Assembly: GCA_945859605.1 (NCBI GenBank)
Contig: OX243814.1
Span: 16,357,620 to 16,421,619 of the forward strand
Length of the DNA stretch: 64,000 nucleotides
Reading direction: 5' to 3'
From: Lumbricus rubellus
Taxonomy: Eukaryota > Annelida > Clitellata > Crassiclitellata > Lumbricidae
The notes beneath the pieces are model-generated. The model worked only from the letters and a program-made list of their open reading frames with translations, was not told where the DNA came from and did not search any database. Made by a program: the position numbers and the translations under genes. Position 1 is the first letter of the stretch, and each line of letters begins with the position of its first letter. This document shows positions 46,001 to 59,100 of this stretch, one piece after another.

Positions 46001-49000
46001 GGTTTTGAGGACAGAATGCCAGCTGAGCGGATCTCACACAATGCACTGCATATGAAGAAGGGCGATTTCTTTTCTGGCATTCACCACTTCCCTCGGTTAC
46101 TTTTTTCCACCCCAGTTTTATGCCTTTCACAGAAATATTCCAAATGAGAGAGACAAAGACAGATACACAGACAGAGAGAGAGAGACAGAGAGAGAGAGAG
46201 AGGGAGAGAGAGAGAGAGAGAGAGGTCTGCTTTGTTAGCTCATTCTAACCTCACTTAATTTCGTATAATGGTTGCTAATTTTGTCGCCCGATGTTCCGAA
46301 AGGAATGAAAGGAACTGAGAGAGAGAGAGAGGTTGCTAATTTCCTGCTGCAATTTCACCTCTCTGCATCACTTACATCCCTCTACATCAGTTATTCTATG
46401 TAATCTGAGACTTGGACTAAACTTGCTCAAGGCTCTTATACAGCAACCATCTAGGAAGCTAGAAACTTGTCAGCTGTGTTTTTGATATAATGTGCGCATG
46501 TTGACCTGGTATTTGGTCAAGGCAGCCTACTGATATAGAATTTGTTTTGAATACAAAGGCAAATGTCTTAGTTCAAGTGCCTCCACAAACTGGCAGTCAC
46601 CTTTATCAGTTCCTTGACATTGTTATTTAAGCACAGCATCATTGGCAGATGACCTACTGTATGAATATATTGTATCTATAGATTCTATAGATATACTTGT
46701 CTCCCAGAATGGTGTTCTCAGCATGCAAAGTCCCAGGGAAAAGATGCCTTGAAGGAATGAGAGACTGATAGGAAAATAAGTCATTAGTTTAGCCCTTAGT
46801 GAGGGTGAAAGGTCATTTCAGCTTAAGGGACCAACCAAAGCAAACGCCTGATGTTGGTCCTAGAGGTTTGTCCTGAGGGTTCCCTATCATTACACCGAAG
46901 TTCATTTCACCGAAGGTCATTTAGCCGAATTCATCTAACCGAAAATCAATTCGCCGACAATCATCTACGCGACGTTCATTTCATAGAAGTTCATGTGACC
47001 GAATTGTCATTTCACAGAAAAAGTAGACAAGTCGATGGTACTAAAAAGGACTTAGTTCATTATCATTAAGCTAAAAACAAGGTAGGTCATCACAGCTCGT
47101 CTCTTCCGTCTTACAACCTGTGACAAGGCTGCTGTCGATGGTAGGGCGGGTGCTGTAGCCACGGAGACTTGCGATACATGCTTGTTGCACAACATTCTTC
47201 GTGGAACTCTCACATTCGGTTGCTTTTACTCGCACGGCTCCAACAACAACAGCGGCAGCTACTCGATTAGCCGATGGAGCATGCAGAGTGTGGTCAGTCG
47301 GCAGTCGTACAATGACACTCCCATACTATGCATTCGTGCATTTTAGCATAGTAGATCCCTTTATATTTTCGGTTAAATGAATTTCCATTAAATTAACATT
47401 CGGTGAATTGAACATTAGGCGAGGTGAGATTCGGTGAATTGATTTTCGGTCAGATGATTTCGGCGAAATAAATTTTGGCGAAATGAAATTCGGGGAAATA
47501 AACGGTCACCGTCCTGAGAACAGAAAGATTTATGGCAGTGCTATGTGACTTGCGCTACCATAAATATCCTATTTTCAACCATTTTGAGCTTATGTAAACT
47601 GCTTTTCAGGATGTCATTTACATTGAGTATGGCTTTATTTGAAATGGTTGTATGTTTCTAGTATTATCATTATTTTCAATTGAATTCTAAGTTGATTATT
47701 ATTTCATGCCTTGGATCAACGATCATGTAACTGATTTTGAATGCAGTGTGCCATAAGTTTACATTACAGTACAAATGTTTTCTGTAATATTTTCCAGCCT
47801 TAGACACTTCACGAACGGATACTGGGTCATCGTTCAAGAATTTACGCATAAATCAACAATTGATGACGTCGTCAAAATGTCGAATATCATCACAAACATC
47901 GGCCGAAGTAAGCCTCGCTGATCAGTCTCAGAATGTTTTATAATGTTATTTACTAATAAAAAAGAATTTCGCTCTTCTCTTCGATCAGCATCTGCTGGAA
48001 AGTATGTAGTTCCTGGTACACATCTTGTCTTTGGCCAGTGTTCTTTCACATTTGCTGGTCCCTTCATCTGGAACTCTCTGGCTCGTTACTTTCCTAGCGA
48101 GACTGTCTGTCGCTCTAAACTGAAAACTTACCTTCTCCAGTCTACCTTTTGATAGTTTTTAATGGTTTCCAAACTTCAATGTGCACTTCTGAGCTTTGTA
48201 AGGAGCACATTATCAAATTGCAGTTGTATTGTAGTGTGCTCTTCTTTAGGTTTGCTGCCTCTCAGAAGGTCCAGATGCCCAACGACGCCACTCTTCTCGA
48301 TGTTGGGCTTTTTCTTTGAGTTTTCCACATCCATTTTCCATCATCCAGTCCAAGAACTTTTCTCTAGGTCTTCCCCTCCATTTTTGTGGTGTGCTAATAT
48401 TGTATATTTCTGGTTGTTTCTCCTATCTGACTTTGTTGCCTTGTTCGTATCCTTCAACCTCAGGCTGTCTCTGAGGTCTGTGGTTTTTGTGCCAGAGAAA
48501 TTGAACTTCGGTTTACTGTTGTATTGCAATTTCTGTAACATTTAGTTGAATTTTTAGCGCATCTAAGTTGTAGAACATATTCAAGGTTGTTGTTTTCACA
48601 CCAGTTGTGACTCATGAATATTTTATCTGATGCACTGTACTTTCTTTGTTTGATGTTCTTTGGTGTGAAATTGAAGTGTGGCAACACCGTTTTACAAAAG
48701 TGCAGCTACTGGTGTACCGTCAGTGCTTTGCACCTTTATTGTGATGTACTTAATGTAAGATAATATATTCAGATACATGTATGTTGGCCTCCTGAGTTGT
48801 ATTATTAGTCAAATGAGAGAGATTGAGATCTGCTCAGTGCTCATACCACTAGCGTCACTTAATTTCCTGTAATGGTTGAGCTAATTTCCTGCTACAGTTT
48901 CACGCCAGCAGTTGGTATATTGATCATGGACTCTTGGCCTTCATCATATAAACCAAGTGAGATTGGCCTTTCTCTCTCTCTCTGGACCGATGTTTGGCAT

Positions 49001-52000
49001 TTCCTGTGGAGAGGGATTGTATGGATTTTGTGTTATCAGCCCAATATGCAAATGTATTCCTTTTGGGCAGAGCTGTCAGTTGCATTGGAATTTTCCTGTA
49101 CAAGGAATAAAACTGGGTTGGAAAATTGTAACCTAGGGAAATGGTGAAATGTCAGTGGAGATATTGAAATCTGAATGGGAATGATGTAAACAAGGTCAAG
49201 CGGCAAAGCGTGCTATTGTATTTCATGCATACAGTCAGCCAAGCGTATAGGATGGGAATTACCTACGTTGTATGTAGTTTATGACTCATACTCACAGGAC
49301 GGGTCTTAGGGCGTTTTGGTGTGCGTCTAATTATGCGTGATCTATTTTCAGACCATCATTGCTGTAATCAGTCTTCAATTTCAATGCTCCATTTCTCGTC
49401 TTGTATCATCAATTCATCACGTGTAATGTAATTGTTCATCATTTATGTAATTCCAGCATAGACTCATGTATGTGCTTCCTGTTTATTGCCATTCTGCGTA
49501 ATGTGAAGTGGTGTTATGCCTTCCAAACCTATTTACTTAACATATCCTGTTGGTTAATGTGCTGTACAAGAATTACAGTTTAGTGGTAAGTGTTAACTGT
49601 TAAAAGTTTACCAGTTCATCCCACAGTCCCCGGCTCTGTCCTTACCCTCCAATGCCTTCATGTTAATGAGTCCATATCTACTAATTTTTTCTTTGTATAG
49701 CCTATAGTGAGCACTAGTTTGCCAAAATAACACTTCAGAGGAATATCCTCATACGGGTCAGGCAAATAGTGTAAAAACCTCCCAATTAATTTTTTTTATC
49801 ACAGCTTATCACCGAAATTTCTAAATGACCTTCTTTGTTCTCTTCAAAGCATATACTTGCACATCCTCTTTTGTTCTCATTATATTTGCCAGTAGTACAC
49901 AATGTTCATAACACATATTGCTAGTTAAATCCAGCAGTCATTAATTAGTAATTTTTATAATACAAAAAAGAATAAGTTCTAGTCTTTTAGTACTTAGTCT
50001 GCTGCAGTTAGTCAGTTTACCTTATGTCTCTACAAGTCTACATAGTGATTCCCATTCAGTTTACTTTGTGTCTATGTAGTGGTCCCATTCAGTGTATTTT
50101 AATTGTCCTGTCTTCTGTCATCGTCTAGCCAGAAATTTTGTTCCATCTGCTTCTGACTCTTGTCTCCCCAATTGATCAAGTGGAAATTCAGTCCATAACT
50201 TTATGTTATCACTTCATGTTCATGTGAGTTTAGATCTTGATCATGAAAAGTACATCATAATTTAATTATCCAGACAATCTCCAATCATTGGCAGCACATT
50301 CAAAAAATGCGAAAGCTTTTTTTGTTGATCAATGTAGACAGATTGCAGATCGTATTCATGTCCAGAAACGGTGAATTGTTTCTATAGCCAAAAACAAGTC
50401 AGACAACATTGCAGTTGCTAGATAAAACTGATAAAAGGAAGAATCCTACGAGGGAGCTAGCACATCGTTGTTTAGTCCGACTGTCTTCAACACCCACTGT
50501 CCACTCATGCCTTCCTCAAGTCCATCTTACCTCAGGAATCTACCACTGAAACTTCATTTAAAAGACATTGCCTTCTGATACTTTTTAATGTTTTTAATGG
50601 TCCAGTACCTTTGATTTTCTGCAATGGTTTAAAAGTCATTGTAGTCTGTTGAACCATGGTTTCAGCAATAGTTGATAAATGCCCCGTGGTTTCTTTTTTC
50701 TTCTGCTTCTGTTGTATCAATTGCATTATTTCATTGTTGTTTTTGCCTCTTTGTATGGTTTCTTACTTGATTTGTAGGTCGTGCTTGGCTGTATTTGGCT
50801 TTATCCGATCATCTGCTCGAAAGCTACATACTGTGTTTCATGAAGAATACCGATCTTGTTCGAAAACACTATGTGAAAGAAGCCTTAGTCCTGGATGAGC
50901 AGGTATGTAATTAACAGTTTTAGGTATTTAAAAGTGAAATCTACCGGGATTCAAGTCTACCTGAACTTTTTTACATATATGGTCTCCTTCTGAGCATGCT
51001 CCTGTAGATCTCAACTTGAAATCTCTTTGTGTATTCTCATTGTAAAAACCATTTTATAACGTGTGTGGATTTTAAAGTCAGTTTGATAAAGAAAGAGGTT
51101 GCAGTGCAGTGGACAAGAGAAATTCTGTGACAGAATTTTAGGCAGAATTCCAGAAGATTTTGTCCACCACGCTCCGTAAAATCCAGATTTATTATGTGAA
51201 ATGGTGTATGAAAATGAAACTGACATTACTTGGACAAGACTTTTAATACAGGATGGCACCTCTGACCCCACAGTGCTTCCAGCCTTCCACTAACAAGCCC
51301 TGCCAGACTTCTCTCCTACAGGTGCCATTGACTCCTACTCAGTCTATAATTAATCACACTTGTCCACTCTTCTATGCACTGGCCTCCTGTATATGCACAG
51401 ACCTTTTCAAACTGGGTCTCCTATTGTATAAACCGGTGTACAATGTCGTAGCTGCCAAGGTTGTAGGATTCTTCTTTTGATTGGCTTCATAGATCTGGAA
51501 ACTGCAGCATTGACTTGTCTTTGCCAGGAAACTATTCAGTATTCATAGTTGCTGGACTTGCCTATCATCTGCAATTCTTCCCTTTAGCTTACCTTTCTAC
51601 GTCTGACTTGCAAATCGTCATCCATGGTTCATTGGTGCTGGGATCTATATTGCACATCTCTTAATTAACTTAATTAACTTAATTAACTTGGTGTCACCTG
51701 TCCACTCCGGAGTGACTGGTCTATGCAAATCAATAAATCAGTCAGCCAATCAAAATTTATATAGCACCCTTCATGGTCTCTACTCAGAGTAGCTAGAACT
51801 TTCCAGCTACCAAAGCTAATTTTGCATTCAGATGTATTCTTAATGAACTTGGTAGCACTTATGACTTACAAGCCTATTGCTGATGATGGGTACTTAAAAC
51901 ATGCTTCATTTAGTGCCTGGGTACATTGCAAGCAAGCAATAATTATCTGATATCAGACACAATCGCTTGTGTGACGAATAATAGCGCATGAATTATGATA

Positions 52001-53145
52001 ATTAATATTATAATTATAGTCACAATGCTGGGAATAACTATGATGATTTTTATCACTCTTCAGAATTTTGTTACGCATGTGGGTGTAAGGTTACCTGGTA
52101 CAATTAGTCAGTGTGCTTTAATGCTGTGAAGCGCTGTGCAGATTCCTCCCACACCTGTGTGCCTTGCCCCACACATGCATTAGGGTTTTTTATACATCAG
52201 GACCATTTCACAGAACAATTTGTCATGTCAACTTCAGTCAGTTCAGACTGGCAGTGCTTAATTATGTTCAAACTCTTCTTAGTTATTAAATGTTTAATTA
52301 AATAAGATTTTTTGAAACTTAATTGAACTGCTGCATCTTAAACTGGTCACTGGTCAGGCAGCAACAGATGAATAGTTTCTGGCATGGTTCTTGAATAATT
52401 TTCTGCTTATATAATTTGCATTGCCTGTTTAGTGTTTACTTTACAATGCTGCTTACATTGTGCTAAATTATGTTGCATTATAATAAGATACTGTAGCAGT
52501 TATAGACATTGAATCATGACTATAGATTGTAGGACGTTAAATCAAATATGGCATTAATGGCCTCCCACTATTAAACCTTGTGACTTATGCCTAGGCTAAA
52601 TTCACCTGCATTTTATAAGTTGCATTCTACTTTTTTTAGCTGTCGCTGGGCTGGGGGCGCCTCTGAGTAGGTTTCTTGAAGAGGCGCTATATAAATTCTC
52701 GAAATGAATGAATGAATTATATCATGACCATAGATTATAGACATAAAATCATGACCATAGATTATAGACATTAAATCATGACCATAGGTTATGACCATAG
52801 ACCATAATTTCTCACATGCAACAGTTATATTATACACACATACATACTGTGATACCAAGGAACTATATAACAAAACTTACTGAAATGCACAAGCGTAGAA
52901 TGGTTATGTATGGTTTGTCTGCTCAAAGCTTCTCCTGCTGTGAAGTTCCATTGGGAATTAACTTGTCAGAAAGAGTCTTGTTTGAAGTTAACCAGGATAA
53001 CTTATTATATAACTCATGTATCTCCTAAATGAATTATATAACTATAAGAATCTAAGATGTATATATGTGAAGTTGACTGTGTAAGAACCTTGTGAGAATT
53101 TTGGGGCTCTTAACATTTAGCCAGATACTGATACATGCATGTATG

Positions 53146-53176
<31 letters not shown>

Positions 53177-56100
53177 CTATGTATGTATGTATGCGTGTAT
53201 GTATGTATGTGTGTGTGTATGTATGTATGTGTGTATATACTATACCGTATGTTTGTATGGTTTCAGCGTTTGCAGTTGTTGCTGACTCTGTCGTCTGGAT
53301 TGGATTTGGTTGCGTTTGAACTGGAAGTGGTTAGTTGACAGCAGCAGCATTGCTTCTTCCTTCTCTAATCAAATCCACACTCATAATGTCTCTCTCTGCC
53401 ACATAATCATCGGCCACTGACACAGCTGTGTATGCAGTTGGATTTGGTGGGAACCAGTTAGAAAATTATATAAGTAACGAGGTTCTTCTCAAGAGACATG
53501 CCTGAAGAACGATAGATCATCTGGTTTTATGTTTTTTTGCTGCGTTCATTTGCTGCTGTAGTCTATTCAGCGTATTTATTTACGTTTTCAAACCCCCAAA
53601 ATAAATAGTTTCAGAATTTTAAAAAAGTTCTGTATTCTTTGCGACCATGTCTTATGTCAAACCCCCGAAATGGATAAATTTTTCAAAATTCTTTTCTGAT
53701 TATGCCTCTGCTATTCAGTTAGTATGACATCACATTAAGGTTTTTCTCCACGGTATATTGCTATATAAAATAAACTAATTGTGAAGTGCTATTCAGGTTG
53801 TCTTCAAGTATGATTATTTTGATGTTTGGAAGCACAAAGCTCAACTTGTCAGTGATTGCGTTTTTATGACTTTTTTCCTTTAGGATGTTCAGTACTTGGA
53901 TCTGAGCAGCCATCTCAAAACGCGAACAGACAGCCAAGAAGAGGAAGAAGATGATTTGTCTCTGTGCAGCATGAGGAGCTCTCAGTCACAGGTCTCTCTC
54001 TTCATTTCACTCATTTTCTCTCTCTGCCTCTTTCTGTCTCTGTTATTTTCTGTTTAACACTATCCTGTTTGCATAAATAATCATTCTGTGGGGACCCGGT
54101 GGTGTATGGGTATGTTCGGTGTCTTGGAGCCGGAAGGCTGTGAGTTCAAATCAACCTCAAGCCACGCGCATGTCCTTCACTTGCAATGGCTCATGTGCTT
54201 TGGCGTGAAAGTCCGATTAAGTGTCCACGCTGTAGTCGGGAGTGCCTCTTGAGTAGGAATCTTGAAGGGGCACTATATCAAGTGCTCATACATACATTTC
54301 GACTGATCACAAAGGGTAAGGTAATAAGGTATACATGCTAAATTTATTAATTTAGTGCATGGGTCAATTTTGACTGTTTTAGGTTCTCAAACACGAACTC
54401 AACAGCAGTAATGCTACAACTTGTAACCAAAAAGTCGTCTTGCTCAGCATAATAGCAGATTTTTTTGCAACACTTTAAGAGAAAATTCGCAAAGATGCTC
54501 AACATGTTGTCTTGTTGGCACTGTTGTCACTTTAGAGTTTCTTTGGCATAATCCTGTAAAAACTGAGATAATACTGCCTTGGTTTTATTTAAGTGAAAGA
54601 TTTGAATTCTTACTGACATAGCTTGTTTAACTACACTGACATATCAAAGATGATTAGTGTTGCTCTCGTCCTTTATCCATGCTTGGGACTGGCATGGCAG
54701 AGTGCAACCAGTGACAGATTTGAATTCTGACTGACCTGAATGTCTTTTCTTATTTCTAGGGTTCATCATCCATGGAAGACACGCATCATTCGCGTCTAAC
54801 AATTTCTCCGCTCTCCCTAATCAGCGACCTCTTTCGACCGCTGACTTCCAAGCCAACAGCTTCGTCATCTTTCATCTCCGAAGAAACCGAAGAGGAGAAG
54901 AAACTGCGAATAGAAACGTTTGCCAACACAAATGTCGTACCTGAAGTCGTGCGGTCGCCAGAAGTGTCCCAAGACTCGCAGGGAGTCGCGGTCGAAGTCG
55001 ACACGGAAGTCGAAGTCATACACGTCAAGCGGAAGCATCGTCATTCGAAGAAGAAAGATAGTCGCACGCAAAGGACTTCCTCTTCCACTCCCGCTTCGGA
55101 TAACGTTTCGCTAATTTCGGTCGAGTCGACAGCGTCACTTCTTTCTCCGATCAGTTCAGAGTCATCCGGGTACCGGTCGGTTTCGGAGGATAAGCAATGC
55201 GCCGACGACGGAATCAACGGCTCCGGTTCAACGGGTAAAAGTTCGGACGAAACTGTGATTGTGAGTGACGACCGACCGGCGGAAACCAAACATTTGGAGA
55301 AGCAAACGGAAGAAAAGTTATCGCCTGACGAGAGGTTGCGACGAATTCTCGAGGACAATCAAGTCGAGAAACAGGAAGTGTGCTTCAATCGGCCGATCGA
55401 GTGGAAGACCGGCGCTGACCCGTCTCCCCCAAAAGCGACGGACTCGTTGTTCTCGGACCGAGCGTCGGCGGACACGTTGTCTCCCGATAAGACAACCGAC
55501 GTGTCGCTGCCGTCGTTGACAACGTCGCCCCAGAATTCCAATTTTCGCGAACAGTTGAATGGTGTTAATCTCAATGTCGATGAACAGCCGACCACCGCAG
55601 GTGATGTGTCTGCTGAGGCTGCTTTAGTGGAGGAGCCGTCGATCTACGATGATGTTCCGATTGCTCTGAAGGAACCCTCAGATGCTGCAGAGCAGTCGTC
55701 GGAAGCACCCTATGATGTTACCACATCGTCATCTACTTCCTCCAGTCCAGTTTCGTTAGAGATTGATACACACGACGTGGAAACCCAGCATACAACCGAA
55801 TCCACGGAGGCTAAGGCAAGCGACGAAGACAACAGCGTAAACGCAGAAACAAATCCTCCGAAAATGACAAGTGTCTTTCAGGCGGACGAAAGACATGCAG
55901 CCGACATTGAGTACGTGTTTGTTTTTCTAGCATGAGAATCGTGTGTCCTCGATAGATCTGTTTCCATGTACCATACTTACTTATGGCGTTGGTACTTGAG
56001 TCTGTATCCTGGTCAGTGACGGTGCCACCTTGGTCGTGGCAGGTCATTGAACCAATGGACCTGTTTACTCATGACGTGCCTGATAACCTGCTTAAATTCT

Positions 56101-59100
56101 TTGGAATTTTTTTTTTTTTTAATTTTTAATCTCTTTGACCTGTTGACTAACTCCTATGACCCTGGCACGACCTGATGAAACTGTATAGCTGATTTTAAAA
56201 AGACAAATCGTCTTATGCCTCTGTGTTCAATTAAAAAATCTGCAGTTCAGAAAGATAATAAGTGAAGAGTAGGAAAACTGAAGCTCATGATTTCAGAGCT
56301 TTTTGTGGATATTTCTGCTTAATGTATTTACAATTATTGTATAATTGATTATATGTGATATGTAGGCACATTATGACACTACATCAATGGTTTAATCTAA
56401 GTAATAAATGGATTTTTGTCTGCTGTAGTGTTGACAATAATCTGAAGTTAGTTTTAATGCTCGAGATATTTCTTCATGAGGATGAAGATCTCTACAAGGT
56501 TTGATCTTTTGTGTTCAATCCTAGATTTCATTCATCCTGCATTTAATTAATCTGAACAGTTAATTTGTTCAACACGTTTTTCTTGTAGTGTGTCAGTTGT
56601 GTTACTTTTTCATTATGTCTTGATTTCATAATGAATGGGTAATTTTTGGGTATTGGTAATTTTGGTTACTGAGGCGATTTCAAAGTGTATTTACTTTATA
56701 TCTTTTTGAAGTTTGCATCTTACGTATTCTTAGCTTTTTAACTTTTGAATTATGTAATAAGAAGCTTGATTTAGCAAGTCATCCAGCTTCTTCTCTGCGT
56801 GAGCATCCGTGGTTTAGCTTTTAGAGGAGTGCAGCATTAGTCAGCTTCTATTATGTGCATAATTTTTTATATCAATTTAATCTGTTATGCACTCTATGCA
56901 TCTGATTTCACTTTTGTCATGTTAATATATTCCTATGAATTTGATTTTGATGTTTGATCTTGTCGTTTCCAGATGTTTCAGACTTGTCAGGGACACACGG
57001 AAGGCGAAATCTCGGTGACGTATGTCGTCATAACTAGTCACTCGTTGTACTTGTTGAAGCCAAGCCTCAAGCCAAACAAGTTCATCCGTGAAGTGGCCAT
57101 CAGCTTTAGGGAACTCGACTATGTCTCGGTAAATAAATCATTCCTCTGTGGAACGCTGAGTAGCATTCTCTTGTCTTTTTTCTTTTGTTCTGCTGTCTTA
57201 GGGCCCATCCATATATTACGTAGGCAAAAAGGCCCCCTGTTTCAACTCGTATATTTTGTGGAAACCCCCATTCATGTTTACAAATTAGGTTCTCTACACC
57301 CTTACAAAACTTAAAATTAGCTATATTCATCCATAAACCTTTGTTTTACCATAGGCTAGTCATTAGGCTGCTATTTAGTTTTGTTAAACATCATATTTTC
57401 TAGCTGAAATTTGTTAACTGTTATCGTTTACTGTTTAGATCTTAATAAAAAAGTGCCTTCGAACAACTGTAGGATACTACACAGACTTATAAACAGGTTA
57501 CTGTGGACGACGGACGTCCTAATTCTAAATTTATTTCGTGTACATACGTTTTGTCGTGACCAACCCCTCCCTCGTTGTTCGCACTTGTACGTAAATCACC
57601 TGAATCCGGTGACCCTCCCTGCTTGCGTAATATATGGACAGCCCCTCTGTATTGATACCAACAAGGTCCAACAGGGATTGCCTTTGCTGTTACAAAACTG
57701 CTAGTGCTTTTTTAAAATGTTAATTGCAAATCGTCGAATAGTTCAATGCGATATAATATGTAAGTATAACATTCATGAGACTATTTTGTTGTTCTGCTGT
57801 GTTAAACGCTTGTCTTTCCATTGTTGATTTTGTGTGGTATGATATTTTTGCAGATCAGCCTTAACCATCAGATTCTTCACATCGTCTGCCACGTGAGGCA
57901 AAATCAGTTCTGGCTTACGACAGGAGATGAAGTGCTTACCAGGTAAATTGCCGAGCTAGTCGCTGAATTTTTTTGGAAGCTTTGTTTACCAAGTATATGT
58001 GATGCTGATAGTAGCAAAGCCAAACAAACTGTGATACATGGATATTACGAATACATTAAAAATCGCGACAATGCCAACGGAGCTCTTTTTATGAAAACAT
58101 GCAGTGGCGATTACTGTGAATATTGCTTTTATCGAATTTTACTGGTTTTACAATATTTAACTGCAAAGGCTTAACTCTTTTGAACAATATTGCTGTGAAT
58201 ATTGCTTTTTCTGGCATCTTCAGAGATGCAGCTTGAGGTCGATTGGAGTGGTTTCTCGAGTCGCCTGTGTTGATATTTTAAGATACCAGATTCGAATGTC
58301 TGATTCTGCACGTGTTGTTGTTATTCATCCCTTTTAGGCTGATTGTATCTCATCTGGAGCAGGCTGTCCTTCTGGCTTCTGGTCAAAACGGCTCTTCCGC
58401 TCTTTCACCGCTGACCGTGCTGACCGATGCGATGGCTCAGAAGATTTCCATTGCGAAATGGGTGTCAGAAGAAACTGGTCAACAGGTATGGCATAATTCT
58501 CCTACAACATCTCCTACATGTACGTGCAAGAGCTGCTTTCGGATCATTGTGCAACATTACGATAAGAACTATAGTGGTTTTTCTATTAACATCAATGGTC
58601 ATGATGCCATAAGATGTCATTCACTCATTCATTCTGGGGATTTATATAGTGCATCTTCAAGAGACCTGCTCAGAGTCACTCCCAGCCCAGCCACAACTAG
58701 AAAAGTAAAATTTCGGTAACTTATAGAATATAGATGTTATAATCTCTGCCTCCTACTTGCCAGCCAGCCAAAGTAAAGTACCGTATTTTCGCGAATATAA
58801 CACGCGGGTTATATAAAGTTTTACAAACCACGCACCCTGCCCGCGTGGTATACTCGGGGGCGTGTTATACAAATTATTTTTTACACAGCCAAATTTTGAA
58901 CCAGATTATTTTCAGGTCATGGTCAGAAACAGCTGTAAAATGTTTTTTACGTACAATACGGAGGCATGGACGTCGACAAAACGATAGGGCATAAAGTCCG
59001 AAGTCAGTAGAAGTATTCGTTTATCATCGTTATCACACAATATCAGAGCCGCAGAAAGTCACAATTGAAAATGAAAAAACATTATTTGACTTAAATATAA

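Larger units (their letters stand above)
43057..53329 (+). other. RUN domain exons
   Basis: Exons 1-5 (about residues 1-167). Contains VENLDHAFLYG, GLRHFTNGYWVIVQEF, the helix SRAWLYLALSDHLLESYILC, RKHYVKEALVLDEQ and the short exon RLQLLLTLSSGLDLVAFELE (53267-53329), which closes the RUN fold. In SKIP the RUN domain binds Arl8-GTP; that role is inferred by homology. Confidence 0.87.

Noticed and set aside
54786..55595. Minus-strand frames over the large linker exon
   Set aside because: Shadows of the GC-rich coding exon; the plus frame alone joins the neighbouring PLEKHM2 exons in phase.
57411..57704. 97-codon frame in a PLEKHM2 intron
   Set aside because: Overlaps the TIR element at 57201-57645; no domain and no splice phase match to neighbours.
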